From positions 13,565-48,747 of the forward strand of contig PLQC01000120.1 of assembly GCA_003159675.1 (NCBI GenBank): 35,183 nucleotides of DNA, in the 5' to 3' direction. Shown piece by piece: positions 22,833-31,030 of this stretch. The stretch's first letter is position 1; every line of letters starts with the position of its first letter. The DNA comes from Limisphaerales bacterium (lineage in GTDB: Bacteria > Verrucomicrobiota > Verrucomicrobiia > Limisphaerales > BOG-1460). The notes under the pieces are model-generated. The model saw only the letters and a list, made by a program, of their open reading frames with translations. It was not told where the DNA came from and searched no databases. Position numbers and translations under genes: made by a program.

Positions 22833-25388
22833 ATGACGCGACCCTCATCCACTGACGAAATCCCGCCGGCCCCGCCCGGCGTGACCCTCACCACCCTCGA
22901 CAACGGCCTGACGATCATCGTGCGCGAGGACCACAGCGCGCCGGTGGTGTCGGCGCAAGCCTGGTGCATGGCCGGGAGTATCCATGAAGGCAAGTGGCTC
23001 GGCGCGGGTCTGTCGCACGTGCTCGAACACATGCTCTTCAAAGGCACCACCACACGCCCCGGCAGCCGGATCGACCAGGAAGTGCAGGAAGCCGGCGGCT
23101 ACATGAACGCCTACACCAGCTTCGACCGCACGGTCTATCACATCGATGTGCCGGACACCGGCGCAATCGTGGCCGTCGATATCCTCTGCGATATCATGCA
23201 GCACGCCACTCTCTTCGCCGAGGAGCTGGCCAAAGAACAGGACGTCATCCGCCGCGAGATGGACATGAACGTGGACGACCCCGGACGCCGGGCCAGCCGC
23301 CGCCTGTTCGAAACAGCCTACACGCGCAGCCCCTACCGCTTCACCGTGATCGGGTATCCGGATATTTTCAACGAACTCAAGCCACCCGACATCCTTGACT
23401 ATTACCGCGAGAAATACGCCCCGAACAATGTGTTCTACGTCGTCGTCGGGGACGTTCACAGCGACAAAGTGGTCGGCCAGATCCGAACCGCTTATGCGAA
23501 TGGCAAAGCCAGGCCGCTGCCGCCGGCCCTTCTGCCCGCGGAACCCAGACAAACGGCGGCGCGCGAACTGGTCGAAGAGGCGCCCGTCGAACTCGGCCAT
23601 CTGCATTTCTCTTGGCATATCCCGGATTTGCGGCATCCCGACGTCCCGATTCTGGATGTTCTGGCCGCGGTGCTCGGCCATGGCCGCAGCTCGCGGCTGT
23701 ATCAGGAACTGCGCGAGAAACAGGCCGTCGTCCATCACGCGGACGCCTGGACTTACAGTCCCGGCGATCCCGGCCTGTTCGGCATGAGCGCGGTGGTGGA
23801 TGCGGACAAATTCACCGCGGCCCGCGACGCCCTGCTCGCCGAGATCGAGAAGGTGAAACGGGCGCCGGTTTCGGCCGCCGAATTGGGCAAGGCCGTCCGG
23901 CAGTTCATGACCGGGACATTGTCGGCCCGCAAAACCATGCAGGGCCAGGCGCAGGACCTGGGTTCGAGCTGGCTGGCGGCGAACGATTTGAACTTTTCCG
24001 AGCGCTACCTCGCCGCCGTCAAACGCATCACCCCGGCGGAGTTGCAACGCGTCGCCAGGGAATACCTCGTCCGCGACAACCAATCCCTGTACGCCCTGCT
24101 TCCGAACGGCAGCGCTCCGAAGGCGGCCGTTGAAACTTCCGTGCGCAGCGACAATGCCATTCAGAAATGGGAGCTGCCGAACGGCCTGCGGCTGCTCGTA
24201 AAGGAAGATCATCGCCTGCCGTTTGTGGAATTCCGCACTGTGTTCAAAGGCGGCGTCCTGGCGGAATCCGCCGCGAACAACGGCGTCACGCAACTGATGG
24301 GCAAGATGCTGCTCAAAGGCACCCCGAAGCGATCGGCCGAGGACATCGCCAGGGAAATCGAATCGGTCGGCGGGAGCATCGACAGCTACGGTGGCAACAA
24401 CAGCTTTGGCGTGAACGCGGAAGTGCTGAGCGCGGATTTCGCGGCGGCCCTGGATCTGCTGACGGACGTGCTGCTTCGTCCGACTTTTCCGGGCGCCGCG
24501 CTGGAACGGGAGCGGGAGGTCCAACTGGCAAACGTGCGCGCGCAGAAAGATCAACTGCTCAAGAGCGCCACGAATGCGATGCGCCGCGCTCTGTTTGGCG
24601 AGGCCGGCTACGGCTTCGACGGGCTGGGCACCGAAGAAAGCCTGCGGAACCTCGATGCCGGGAGCCTCCAATCGTTCCATCAAAGATTTGCCACCCCGGA
24701 CAATTGCGTGCTCGCCATCTTCGGCGATGTCAACCCCGCGGAAGTCAGGCGCGCCGTCGAACAGGCGTTCGCGGATTGGAAGCCGGGTCCGGGCGCACCT
24801 TTGAAGATTTCAGATTTCAGATTTCAGATTTCAAATGCGCCGGCGCGTGTCACGGAAATCCGCGACAAGAAGCAGGCGGTGCTGGTCATCGGCTTCCCGG
24901 GCACCACCCTGCATGATCCCGACCGGTACCCGCTCGAGCTGCTCCAGGAAGCGTGCAGCGACCTGGGCTCGCGGCTGTTCCTGCGCGTGCGGGAGCAGCT
25001 CGGGCTCGCTTACTACGTCGGCGCCCGGCATTTTTCGGGATTGGCACCGGGCTACTTCAGTTTCTACGCCGGCACCATGCCGGAGAAGGTGGATCTGGTT
25101 GAAAAGGAATTGCTGCGGGAAGCCGAATTGCTGCGCATCGAAGGGTTGACGGAAGCCGAATTGAAGCGCGCCACGGCGAAAATCATCGGCCAGAGAAAAA
25201 TCGGCAGGCAGGACCTCGGCGCCCTGGGCATGACCGTTGCACTCGACGAACTCTACGGCCTCGGCTACGCCCACATCGACGCCGAAGACGCGTTGTATGA
25301 AGCCGTCACCCTCGATCGGGTCAAAGCCGCCGCGCAGAAATATCTCAACCCGGAGGCGTCCGTGATCGCGGTGGTCAAGCCCGGGTAG
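22833..25388 (+). CDS. M16-family zinc metallopeptidase (two tandem M16 domains)
   Basis: 851 aa. The inverted zinc motif HVLEH (H62, E65, H66) lies in LSHVLEHMLFKGTTTRPGS, and the downstream acidic ligand is in the KEQDVIRREMD stretch at about 135-142. The first M16 pair of domains spans about 15-440. The second (about 450-850) starts with KWELPNGLRLLVKEDHRLPF and has QLMGKMLLKG in place of the zinc motif, so it is catalytically dead, as usual for two-part M16 enzymes. The start at 22833 fits the family; the open frame upstream comes from a palindromic repeat. There is no signal peptide from this start, so it may act in the cytoplasm or be misassigned. A heptamer array inserts about ten residues near 658 in a linker. 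Confidence 0.92.
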   Translation: MTRPSSTDEIPPAPPGVTLTTLDNGLTIIVREDHSAPVVSAQAWCMAGSIHEGKWLGAGLSHVLEHMLFKGTTTRPGSRIDQEVQEAGGYMNAYTSFDRTVYHIDVPDTGAIVAVDILCDIMQHATLFAEELAKEQDVIRREMDMNVDDPGRRASRRLFETAYTRSPYRFTVIGYPDIFNELKPPDILDYYREKYAPNNVFYVVVGDVHSDKVVGQIRTAYANGKARPLPPALLPAEPRQTAARELVEEAPVELGHLHFSWHIPDLRHPDVPILDVLAAVLGHGRSSRLYQELREKQAVVHHADAWTYSPGDPGLFGMSAVVDADKFTAARDALLAEIEKVKRAPVSAAELGKAVRQFMTGTLSARKTMQGQAQDLGSSWLAANDLNFSERYLAAVKRITPAELQRVAREYLVRDNQSLYALLPNGSAPKAAVETSVRSDNAIQKWELPNGLRLLVKEDHRLPFVEFRTVFKGGVLAESAANNGVTQLMGKMLLKGTPKRSAEDIAREIESVGGSIDSYGGNNSFGVNAEVLSADFAAALDLLTDVLLRPTFPGAALEREREVQLANVRAQKDQLLKSATNAMRRALFGEAGYGFDGLGTEESLRNLDAGSLQSFHQRFATPDNCVLAIFGDVNPAEVRRAVEQAFADWKPGPGAPLKISDFRFQISNAPARVTEIRDKKQAVLVIGFPGTTLHDPDRYPLELLQEACSDLGSRLFLRVREQLGLAYYVGARHFSGLAPGYFSFYAGTMPEKVDLVEKELLREAELLRIEGLTEAELKRATAKIIGQRKIGRQDLGALGMTVALDELYGLGYAHIDAEDALYEAVTLDRVKAAAQKYLNPEASVIAVVKPG
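24805..24832 (+). repeat. heptamer array (AGATTTC)x4 inside the M16 peptidase gene
   Basis: Four exact tandem copies of AGATTTC encode a KISDFRFQISN stretch between FADWKPGPGAP and the conserved VTEIRDKKQAVLVIGFPG of the second M16 part. Frame is preserved. Confidence 0.9.
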
Positions 25389-26447
25389 TCAATACGTCAG
25401 CATGTCCAGCGCTTCGATCCCGTGGGTGCCCAGTTCCCAGCGGCTGCCCTTCTGAACCACCAGACGCCGGCACGGGTTCTTGTGATATTCGGCTTCGTTC
25501 ACCGACACGAGCTGGTATTTGCCCTTGCCTCGAATTTCCGAGGCGGCGCGCGGGATCACCTCGAACGCCACCCCGTTGAAATTGAGCGCCAGTTCATAGC
25601 CGGCAATGCCTTCCTTTTCCGCAACCGGGTTCGGGTGGATCAACGAGGCGTACCGTTTCAGCCATGGAAAATTCGTTTTTCTCACGATCACCCGGCAAAG
25701 ATCGTTTTGGTTGTGGAGAAAATTCAGCAGGCTGAATTTATCCCCCAGATCGTGCTCGCCCATGAGGACCAGGCGCGGATCGATCCCGAGCAGGTTCTGG
25801 CCGTTCCATTCGCCGTGGTCATTTCGTTCGTTCGGCGACGTCTTTTTGAACCAGCTCGAAAAGCGGTCGTTGACGAACAGGTTCAACTCGAAGTGCACGT
25901 GGGCCCGCTCCTTCGAGATGGACTCGCGCGTGTTGGAAGTGCGGCCCATCACTGCGATGGGTTCACCGGCTTTGACGGGTTGGCCGATTTTCAATCCAGG
26001 CTGGATTCCGCGCAGGTGGGCGTAGAGCGAATCAATCTCCAGGCCTTCGACGTGGTGCTGCACGACGATGTAATTCCCGTAATTGGAAAGCGAAGACCGG
26101 GTGTTGATGTAAACCACCGTGCCGTCTGCCGTCGCCCGCACCGTGTCCGTCGGCTCGCCGCGCTTGTCGCGATCCAGGCACCGGATGTCCAATCCCTCAT
26201 GCATCTGCCAGCCGTCGCTGCGCACACAGCCGAAACACCCGCTCGTCCAGGGCTTGCCGGTCGTGCCGACAAAGAATTTTTCCTCGCCGCCGGGCTCAAA
26301 CAGCGCGTGGTTGGCCGTGGGCAACTGAAACGGCTGCTGCGCGGCGGCGGAAAACGCCGCCAATGAGAGGATCGAAACCGCGGCGCGGCGGCGGAGGATC
26401 GCGCACCATCCCGGCCCACCGGAGTGTCGGGCAGTCGAGGTTACCAT
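25389..26447 (-). CDS. secreted M23-family (LytM-like) metallopeptidase
   Basis: 352 aa. It has a twin-arginine-rich start and a signal segment (RRRAAVSILSLAAFSAAAQQ). The M23 core shows MHEGLDIRCLDRD (H83, D87), a TVRATADGTVVYINT strand, LYAHL (H144) and ERAHVHFEL (H183-x-H185), the full set of zinc and catalytic residues. Family role: cutting peptidoglycan cross-bridges or stem peptides in the periplasm. A C-terminal region of about 160 residues is not recognised. The ATG at 26447 overlaps the end of the upstream lipoprotein gene by 7 bases, which suggests translational coupling. The frame is open upstream to 26585, but that part has no signal peptide and overlaps the lipoprotein gene. Confidence 0.88.
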   Translation of the reverse strand: MVTSTARHSGGPGWCAILRRRAAVSILSLAAFSAAAQQPFQLPTANHALFEPGGEEKFFVGTTGKPWTSGCFGCVRSDGWQMHEGLDIRCLDRDKRGEPTDTVRATADGTVVYINTRSSLSNYGNYIVVQHHVEGLEIDSLYAHLRGIQPGLKIGQPVKAGEPIAVMGRTSNTRESISKERAHVHFELNLFVNDRFSSWFKKTSPNERNDHGEWNGQNLLGIDPRLVLMGEHDLGDKFSLLNFLHNQNDLCRVIVRKTNFPWLKRYASLIHPNPVAEKEGIAGYELALNFNGVAFEVIPRAASEIRGKGKYQLVSVNEAEYHKNPCRRLVVQKGSRWELGTHGIEALDMLTY

Positions 26448-26977
26448 TTTGATTTTTCCTCGTTTTCCTTGGCGACATTCTGCAGCCCCTCGGCAATGGC
26501 CACAGCCTCCTCGCGGGTGGCATCCGGAGTGAAGGACAGCAAACCGTTGGCAATGCGGCGGGTGATGATCGGTGCCGCCAGCCATCGGCTCTGTTTCCCG
26601 GAGTCACCGACAAACGTGCTGAAGATGGCAAGGTGCTTGCGGAGATTGGTCATCGTGTAGGATTCGAGGAGCCAGGTTCCCTGACGGTCAAGCTGGATCT
26701 GCAAATCAAACCCGCCCGGGACGTCCACCACTCTCGCCCTGGCCACGTTGGCTTCCGTCAGGATGGGCGACTTGTCCACGGTCACCTTCATGGGCGCCGT
26801 GCGGGAGACGGAGACCGTGGTGCAGAAATCCATCGACTCGGGGACGACTTCGACATGCACACGCAGGGTGGCCATGTCTTTGTCCTTCCTGTGGCCAGCC
26901 AGATGACAGCCCGAGACCAGGACGCAGGCAACCACGGACAGCAAATAGATGTTGAATCGGTTCAGGGCTATTATCAT
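26441..26977 (-). CDS. lipoprotein with SecD P1-head-like C-terminal part
   Basis: 178 aa from ATG 26977. The signal YLLSVVACVLVSGC ends in a lipobox with Cys24. The C-terminal part (about 120-165: HLAIFSTFVGDSGKQSRWLA, APIITRRIANGLLSFTPDAT, REEAVAIAEGLQNVAKE) resembles the P1 head region of SecD-type proteins (I-D-x-x-x-SAPxI...G...EA..LA..L), but the channel parts are absent. A role in export or envelope assembly is possible only as inference. The gene overlaps the M23 peptidase by 7 bases, so they probably work together at the cell wall. An upstream ATG at 27046 would place extra residues before the signal and is less likely. Confidence 0.7.
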   Translation of the reverse strand: MIIALNRFNIYLLSVVACVLVSGCHLAGHRKDKDMATLRVHVEVVPESMDFCTTVSVSRTAPMKVTVDKSPILTEANVARARVVDVPGGFDLQIQLDRQGTWLLESYTMTNLRKHLAIFSTFVGDSGKQSRWLAAPIITRRIANGLLSFTPDATREEAVAIAEGLQNVAKENEEKSKW

Positions 26978-27026
26978 AGTGACCTGCATCAAAATCGGAA
27001 CGTGCGGTGGAAATGTAAAGAGCCTT

Positions 27027-27143
27027 ATGAGCAAACAACACAACAAAGCGGAAAAACGAAAACGCCGGCAGAGTTACATCAAACGAAAGAAGAAAGCGGT
27101 CGAGGCGAAAAAGACCGCGAAAAAGACCGCGCCGAAAGCGTAG
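27027..27143 (+). CDS. small lysine/arginine-rich protein
   Basis: 38 aa, MSKQHNKAEKRKRRQSYIKR followed by a KKKAVEAKKTAKKTAPKA tail. More than half of the residues are basic or alanine. Very small proteins with the same MSKQHNK-type start and basic tail occur widely in Verrucomicrobia genomes (from memory); they may bind nucleic acid or ribosomes, but no function is proven. It is divergent from the lipoprotein gene; a palindromic repeat begins 2 bases after its stop. Confidence 0.65.
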   Translation: MSKQHNKAEKRKRRQSYIKRKKKAVEAKKTAKKTAPKA

Positions 27144-27144
27144 C

Positions 27145-27214
27145 GTAGCCGCCGTTGTGAAACGGCGGAGATCTCCGCTGCGGGACGTGTCCGCCAATTC
27201 ACAATGGCGGCTAC
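27145..27214 (-). repeat. dispersed 70-bp palindromic element
   Basis: The reverse complement begins GTAGCCGCCATTGTGAATTG and ends TTCACAACGGCGGCTAC. The two ends form a 17-bp inverted repeat with one mismatch, and the middle carries a second short palindrome (TCCCGCAGCGGAGA region). It lies between the small basic protein gene and a response-regulator fragment whose stop codon is formed by the element. Confidence 0.85.
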
Positions 27215-27399
27215 ATCCTGACAACCGACCCGCCTGCGAGCTTCACGTGCACCGTGTCGCCTTTCTCCGGTTGAACCTCGCCGATTGTCTTCCGGATGGT
27301 CTCCAGTAAATGGTCGCTGTCGATCGGCTTCTGAAAGAATGCGGCTGCGCCCTTGGCGAACGCGCGGTTCCGGTATTCCTCCGGATCCCCCATTGTCAA
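27211..27399 (-). pseudogene. C-terminal fragment of a response-regulator receiver domain
   Basis: The stretch TMGDPEEYRNRAFAKGAAAF followed by FQKPIDSDHLLETIRKTIG is the end of a receiver domain: the conserved Thr, the G-A-x-x-F-xx-K-P motif with the signalling lysine, and the last helix. The phosphoacceptor aspartate and everything before it are missing: upstream in the same frame the sequence loses similarity and meets a TAA within about 15 codons. The stop codon lies in the adjacent palindromic element. It is therefore a remnant lying just upstream of prfC, in the opposite direction. Confidence 0.65.
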
Positions 27400-27408
27400 A
27401 TCCGAGGC

Positions 27409-27436
27409 TTGTTCCTGCCTGAATATTTGTTATTCT
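27409..27436 (+). promoter_or_regulatory. candidate promoter for prfC
   Basis: TTGTTC (27409-27414), 16 bases, TATTCT (27431-27436), with the GTG start of prfC 11 bases after the -10 box. The match is moderate. Confidence 0.35.
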
Positions 27437-27447
27437 TCCCGACCTTT

Positions 27448-29049
27448 GTGAGCATTGCGAAAGAGATTCAGAGGCGGCGCACGTTCGCCATCATCTCGCA
27501 TCCGGACGCGGGCAAAACCACGTTGACGGAAAAGCTGCTGCTGTACGGTGGCGCGGTGCAGCTCGCCGGCTCGGTCACCGCGCGCAAAAACCAGCGCGCC
27601 ACGACCTCCGACTGGATGGAACTGGAAAAGAAGCGCGGCATTTCGATCAGCTCTACGGTGTTGCAGTTCGATTACAACGGCTATCGCCTGAACCTGCTGG
27701 ATACGCCGGGCCACAAGGATTTCTCAGAGGACACCTATCGGGTGCTCACGGCGGTGGATTCGGCGGTGATGGTGATTGATTCGGCCAAGGGAATCGAGCC
27801 GCAGACGCGCAAGCTGTTCGAGGTTTGCCGCCAGCGCGGCGTGCCGATTTTCACATTCATGAACAAGTGCGACCGTCCGATGAAAGATCCGCTGGCGCTG
27901 CTCGATGAAGTGGAACGCGTGCTGGGCATGGGCGCGTATCCCATGAACTGGCCCATTGGCAATGGTTTCGACTTTCGGGGCGTGTTTGACCGGCAAACGC
28001 GCCAGATGCACCTTTTCGAGCGCACGGCCGGCGGCCAGTATCGCGCGCCGGTGTCCGTCGGCGGGTTGAACGATACCGCGATACGCGGCCAACTGGACGA
28101 AACAACGTTTCACAAAACCTCCGAAGAACTGGAAATGCTCGAGCACGCCGGGGGCGGCTTCGACGAAGCCGCCGTGCTTGCGGGCCGAAGCACGCCAGTT
28201 TTTTTCGGCAGCGGCATCAACAATTTCGGCGTCCAGCTTTTACTCGATGGGTTCCTGAAATATTCACCGCCGCCCAAGTCGCGCGTGATGGCCGGCGTCG
28301 AGATCTCGCCGGAACACCCGGCCTTTTCAGGTTTCATCTTCAAGATTCAGGCCAACATGGATCCGAAGCATCGCGACCGCATCGCATTCGTCCGCGTTTG
28401 CTCCGGCAAATTCGAGCGCGACATGGTGGTGCATCACTCGCGCTCCGAGAAGAGGGTGCGCCTGTCCAGTTCGCACAAGCTCTTCGGCAACGAACGCGAG
28501 ACGGTGGACGAGGCGTATCCCGGGGACGTCATCGGCCTTGTCGGGCACGAAAGCTTCGGCGTCGGCGACACCCTCACAACCGATCCGCGCATCACCTACA
28601 AGGAAATCCCGCGTTTTACGCCCGAGGCGTTCGCCTACCTGCATAATCCGAACACGGCGAAGTTCAAGCAGTTCAGGCGGGGACTCGATCAGTTGATGCA
28701 GGAAGGCGTCATTCAGGCGTTGTACCTCCGGAATGCCTCCATCAAGCTCCCGCTGCTGGCCGCCGTCGGTCCGCTGCAATTTGAAGTCGTGCAATTCCGC
28801 CTGGAAAACGAATACGGCGCCGCCTCGCGCCTGGAATCCGCGCCCTGGACGGTGGTGCGCTGGCTGCCGACGGACATGAAAGAAGACGAGCTGGACGCGC
28901 TCTCACTTCCCACCGGCGCGCGGCTCGCCCACGACGTGGGCAACAACCCCGTGGTGCTGTTCGCCAACGACTGGTCGGCACATTATTTCGGCGAGACGAA
29001 CCGGAACTGCCCGCTGTCTGTCCTGCCGGTGCAAACGGCGAGGGAGTGA
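27448..29049 (+). CDS. prfC: peptide chain release factor 3
   Basis: 533 aa from GTG 27448, close to the usual 529 aa; the upstream open frame overlaps the receiver-domain remnant and is not similar to the family. GTPase motifs are SHPDAGKTTLTEKL (P-loop), a DTPGHKDFSEDTYR switch and MNKCDRP (G4). RF3-specific segments include the KNQRATTSDWMELEKKRGIS region and the late VVQFRLENEYG motif. RF3 is a GTPase that recycles RF1/RF2 from the ribosome after peptide release. One base separates its stop from the ABC-F start, so the two form an operon of ribosome-associated factors. Confidence 0.96.
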   Translation: MSIAKEIQRRRTFAIISHPDAGKTTLTEKLLLYGGAVQLAGSVTARKNQRATTSDWMELEKKRGISISSTVLQFDYNGYRLNLLDTPGHKDFSEDTYRVLTAVDSAVMVIDSAKGIEPQTRKLFEVCRQRGVPIFTFMNKCDRPMKDPLALLDEVERVLGMGAYPMNWPIGNGFDFRGVFDRQTRQMHLFERTAGGQYRAPVSVGGLNDTAIRGQLDETTFHKTSEELEMLEHAGGGFDEAAVLAGRSTPVFFGSGINNFGVQLLLDGFLKYSPPPKSRVMAGVEISPEHPAFSGFIFKIQANMDPKHRDRIAFVRVCSGKFERDMVVHHSRSEKRVRLSSSHKLFGNERETVDEAYPGDVIGLVGHESFGVGDTLTTDPRITYKEIPRFTPEAFAYLHNPNTAKFKQFRRGLDQLMQEGVIQALYLRNASIKLPLLAAVGPLQFEVVQFRLENEYGAASRLESAPWTVVRWLPTDMKEDELDALSLPTGARLAHDVGNNPVVLFANDWSAHYFGETNRNCPLSVLPVQTARE

Positions 29050-29050
29050 G

Positions 29051-30976
29051 ATGCCCACGCTCCTCACCGCCACCGAACTGACCGTGCGCTACGGCGAACG
29101 CGCGGTGCTGGATGGCGCGACGCTCGCGATCGACGAGGGCGACCGCATCGGTCTGGTTGGACGCAATGGCTGCGGCAAGACGACGTTCCTCCGCATCCTC
29201 GCCGGGCTGCAATCGCCGGACAGCGGGGATGTGACGCGGCGGCGCGAGCTGGTCGTCAGTTATCTGCCGCAGGACTTCATGCTCGATGCGGCCAAGTCGC
29301 TGGAAGAAAACATCCGCGACGGCGCGCAGCATGTGCTTGGTTTGATCGCGGAATTTGAATCGTTGCCGCATGACTCGAAGCGCCATGAGCAGTTGGAGCA
29401 TCGCATCATCACGCTGGAAGGCTGGACGCTGGACCAACGCATTGCCACGGCCATGTCGCACCTGAATTGTCCCGCCGGCGACCGTCGCATCGACACGCTT
29501 TCCGGCGGCGAGAAGCGACGCGTGGCACTGTGCCGCGCGATTGTTTCGCGGCCCGATCTGCTGATTCTCGACGAGCCGACCAACCATCTGGATCCGGACT
29601 CCATCGAGTGGGTCGCGGAGTTTCTCGACGAATTCCCCGGCTCATTCCTCGTTGTCACGCACGACCGCTACTTTCTCGACCGCGTGGCGAAGCGCATGGT
29701 CGAGCTTTCCGATGGCCGTTTCTTCTCGCACGACGGCAATTACACCGATTACCTGCTGGCCAAGGCCGAGCGCCAGGCCGCCGACGCGACCATCGAGCAC
29801 AAGCGCCAGATGTTTCTGAAGCGGGAACTGGCCTGGGTGCGTCAGGGTCCACGGGCGCAGCGCAGCAAGCAGAAGGATCGTTTCGAGCGCTACTACGATA
29901 CGGCCGCGCAGGACGGGCCGGTCATTGAGGAAGACGTCGAGTTTTGCATTCCCCCGCCGCCGCAGCTCGGCAACCGCGTCGTCGAGGTGGCCAACCTCGG
30001 CATGGATCTTGGCGGGCGCACGTTGTTTCGCGGATTCAATTTCACGTTCCAGAACGGCCGGCGCATCGGAGTCGTCGGAAGAAATGGCCTCGGCAAGACG
30101 ACGCTGCTCAAAATCATCATCGGTGAACTCAACCCCACGGAAGGCACGGTCAAGACCGGCCAGCTCACAACATTCAACTACGTGGATCAGGGCCGGCTGC
30201 AATTGCGCGAGGAACGCACGGCGCTGGAGGAAGTCGGCGACGGCACGGAATTCGTCATCTTCGGCGACGGCAAGCTGTCGTTGCGCGCCTACCTCAGGCG
30301 GTTTCTGTTCGCCGACGACCGGATCATGACGCAGGTGAAATATCTGAGCGGCGGCGAGCGCAGCCGGCTGTTGCTTGCGCGGATCCTGAAAAACGGCGGC
30401 AATTTTCTCATTCTCGACGAACCGACGAACGATCTCGACCTGCCGACATTGCGCGTGCTCGAGGAAGCCTTGATCGCTTTCCCCGGCGTGGTGCTGGTCG
30501 TGAGTCACGACCGCTATTTCCTGAACCGGGTCTGCACCGACGTGCTGGCGTTCGAGGGCGACGGCAAAATTCACCACAGCGTCGGCGATTACGATTATTA
30601 CCTGGAGAAGAAGAAGCGCTTGACCGTGGCGATCCCGCCACGGCGGGATCAGAGCGCCGCCATCATTTCCACAAACAAATCAGCGGCGCACTCGCGCGTC
30701 GCTGCCACGAAGGCAACGAAACTGGCCAAACCCCGCAAACTTTCGTTCAAAGAATCACGCGAGCTCGAAGGCATGGAGGCGCAAATCCACGGCGTGGATG
30801 CGGAAATCGTCCGTATTGAAGATCTGTTCGCTTCGCCGGATTTTCACCTCACACACGCGACTCAAACGCGCCAACTCACGGCCGATCTCGCCGCTGCCAA
30901 GGAAAATCTCGCGAAGTTCTACGCGCGCTGGGAGGAATTGGAGGCAATCAAGGCCGCGGCGGAACGGCTCGGTTAA
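29051..30976 (+). CDS. ABC-F family ATPase (Uup/EttA-like)
   Basis: 641 aa with two ATP-binding cassettes and no membrane segments. Walker A motifs GRNGCGKTT (37-45) and GRNGLGKTT (343-351), signatures LSGGEKRRVAL and LSGGERSRLLL, and Walker B segments LLILDEPTNHLD and FLILDEPTNDLD are all present. The inter-domain linker carries an arginine/lysine-rich stretch (QGPRAQRSKQKDRF). A C-terminal coiled coil (about 560-640, Uup type) ends in YARWEELEAIKAAAERLG. ABC-F proteins act on ribosomes or on DNA-linked processes. Its partner upstream is prfC, which supports a ribosomal role. The linker before the coiled coil includes a perfect DNA palindrome (30631-30650). The last 117 bases are duplicated downstream of a toxin-antitoxin module (31834-31947). 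Confidence 0.94.
   Translation: MPTLLTATELTVRYGERAVLDGATLAIDEGDRIGLVGRNGCGKTTFLRILAGLQSPDSGDVTRRRELVVSYLPQDFMLDAAKSLEENIRDGAQHVLGLIAEFESLPHDSKRHEQLEHRIITLEGWTLDQRIATAMSHLNCPAGDRRIDTLSGGEKRRVALCRAIVSRPDLLILDEPTNHLDPDSIEWVAEFLDEFPGSFLVVTHDRYFLDRVAKRMVELSDGRFFSHDGNYTDYLLAKAERQAADATIEHKRQMFLKRELAWVRQGPRAQRSKQKDRFERYYDTAAQDGPVIEEDVEFCIPPPPQLGNRVVEVANLGMDLGGRTLFRGFNFTFQNGRRIGVVGRNGLGKTTLLKIIIGELNPTEGTVKTGQLTTFNYVDQGRLQLREERTALEEVGDGTEFVIFGDGKLSLRAYLRRFLFADDRIMTQVKYLSGGERSRLLLARILKNGGNFLILDEPTNDLDLPTLRVLEEALIAFPGVVLVVSHDRYFLNRVCTDVLAFEGDGKIHHSVGDYDYYLEKKKRLTVAIPPRRDQSAAIISTNKSAAHSRVAATKATKLAKPRKLSFKESRELEGMEAQIHGVDAEIVRIEDLFASPDFHLTHATQTRQLTADLAAAKENLAKFYARWEELEAIKAAAERLG
30631..30650 (+). repeat. 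short palindrome within the ABC-F gene
   Basis: GATCCCGCC-AC-GGCGGGATC, a perfect 9-bp inverted repeat with a 2-base centre. It lies in codons for the poorly conserved linker between the second ATPase domain and the C-terminal coiled coil, so it may be another in-frame repeat insertion. Confidence 0.55.
30860..30976 (+). repeat. direct repeat copy A1: 3' end of the ABC-F gene
   Basis: The last 39 codons of the ABC-F gene including the stop. Over the first 34 codons it is 88/102 bases identical to 31834-31935. About half the differences are synonymous, so both copies seem to have evolved as coding sequence before they came to lie next to each other. Confidence 0.85.
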
Positions 30977-31030
30977 AGCACATACGCTCCCGCCGTGCGC
31001 CGACCTGCCCCCTAACCTTGCTTAATCCTC

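Noticed and set aside
22845-24683. 612-codon open frame on the minus strand opposite the M16 peptidase
   Set aside because: Antisense to a gene with an intact HxxEH motif; histidine/valine/arginine-rich composition without any domain.
27310-27447. N-terminal extension of release factor 3
   Set aside because: The region overlaps a receiver-domain remnant on the other strand and has no similarity to the factor; GTG 27448 gives the usual length.
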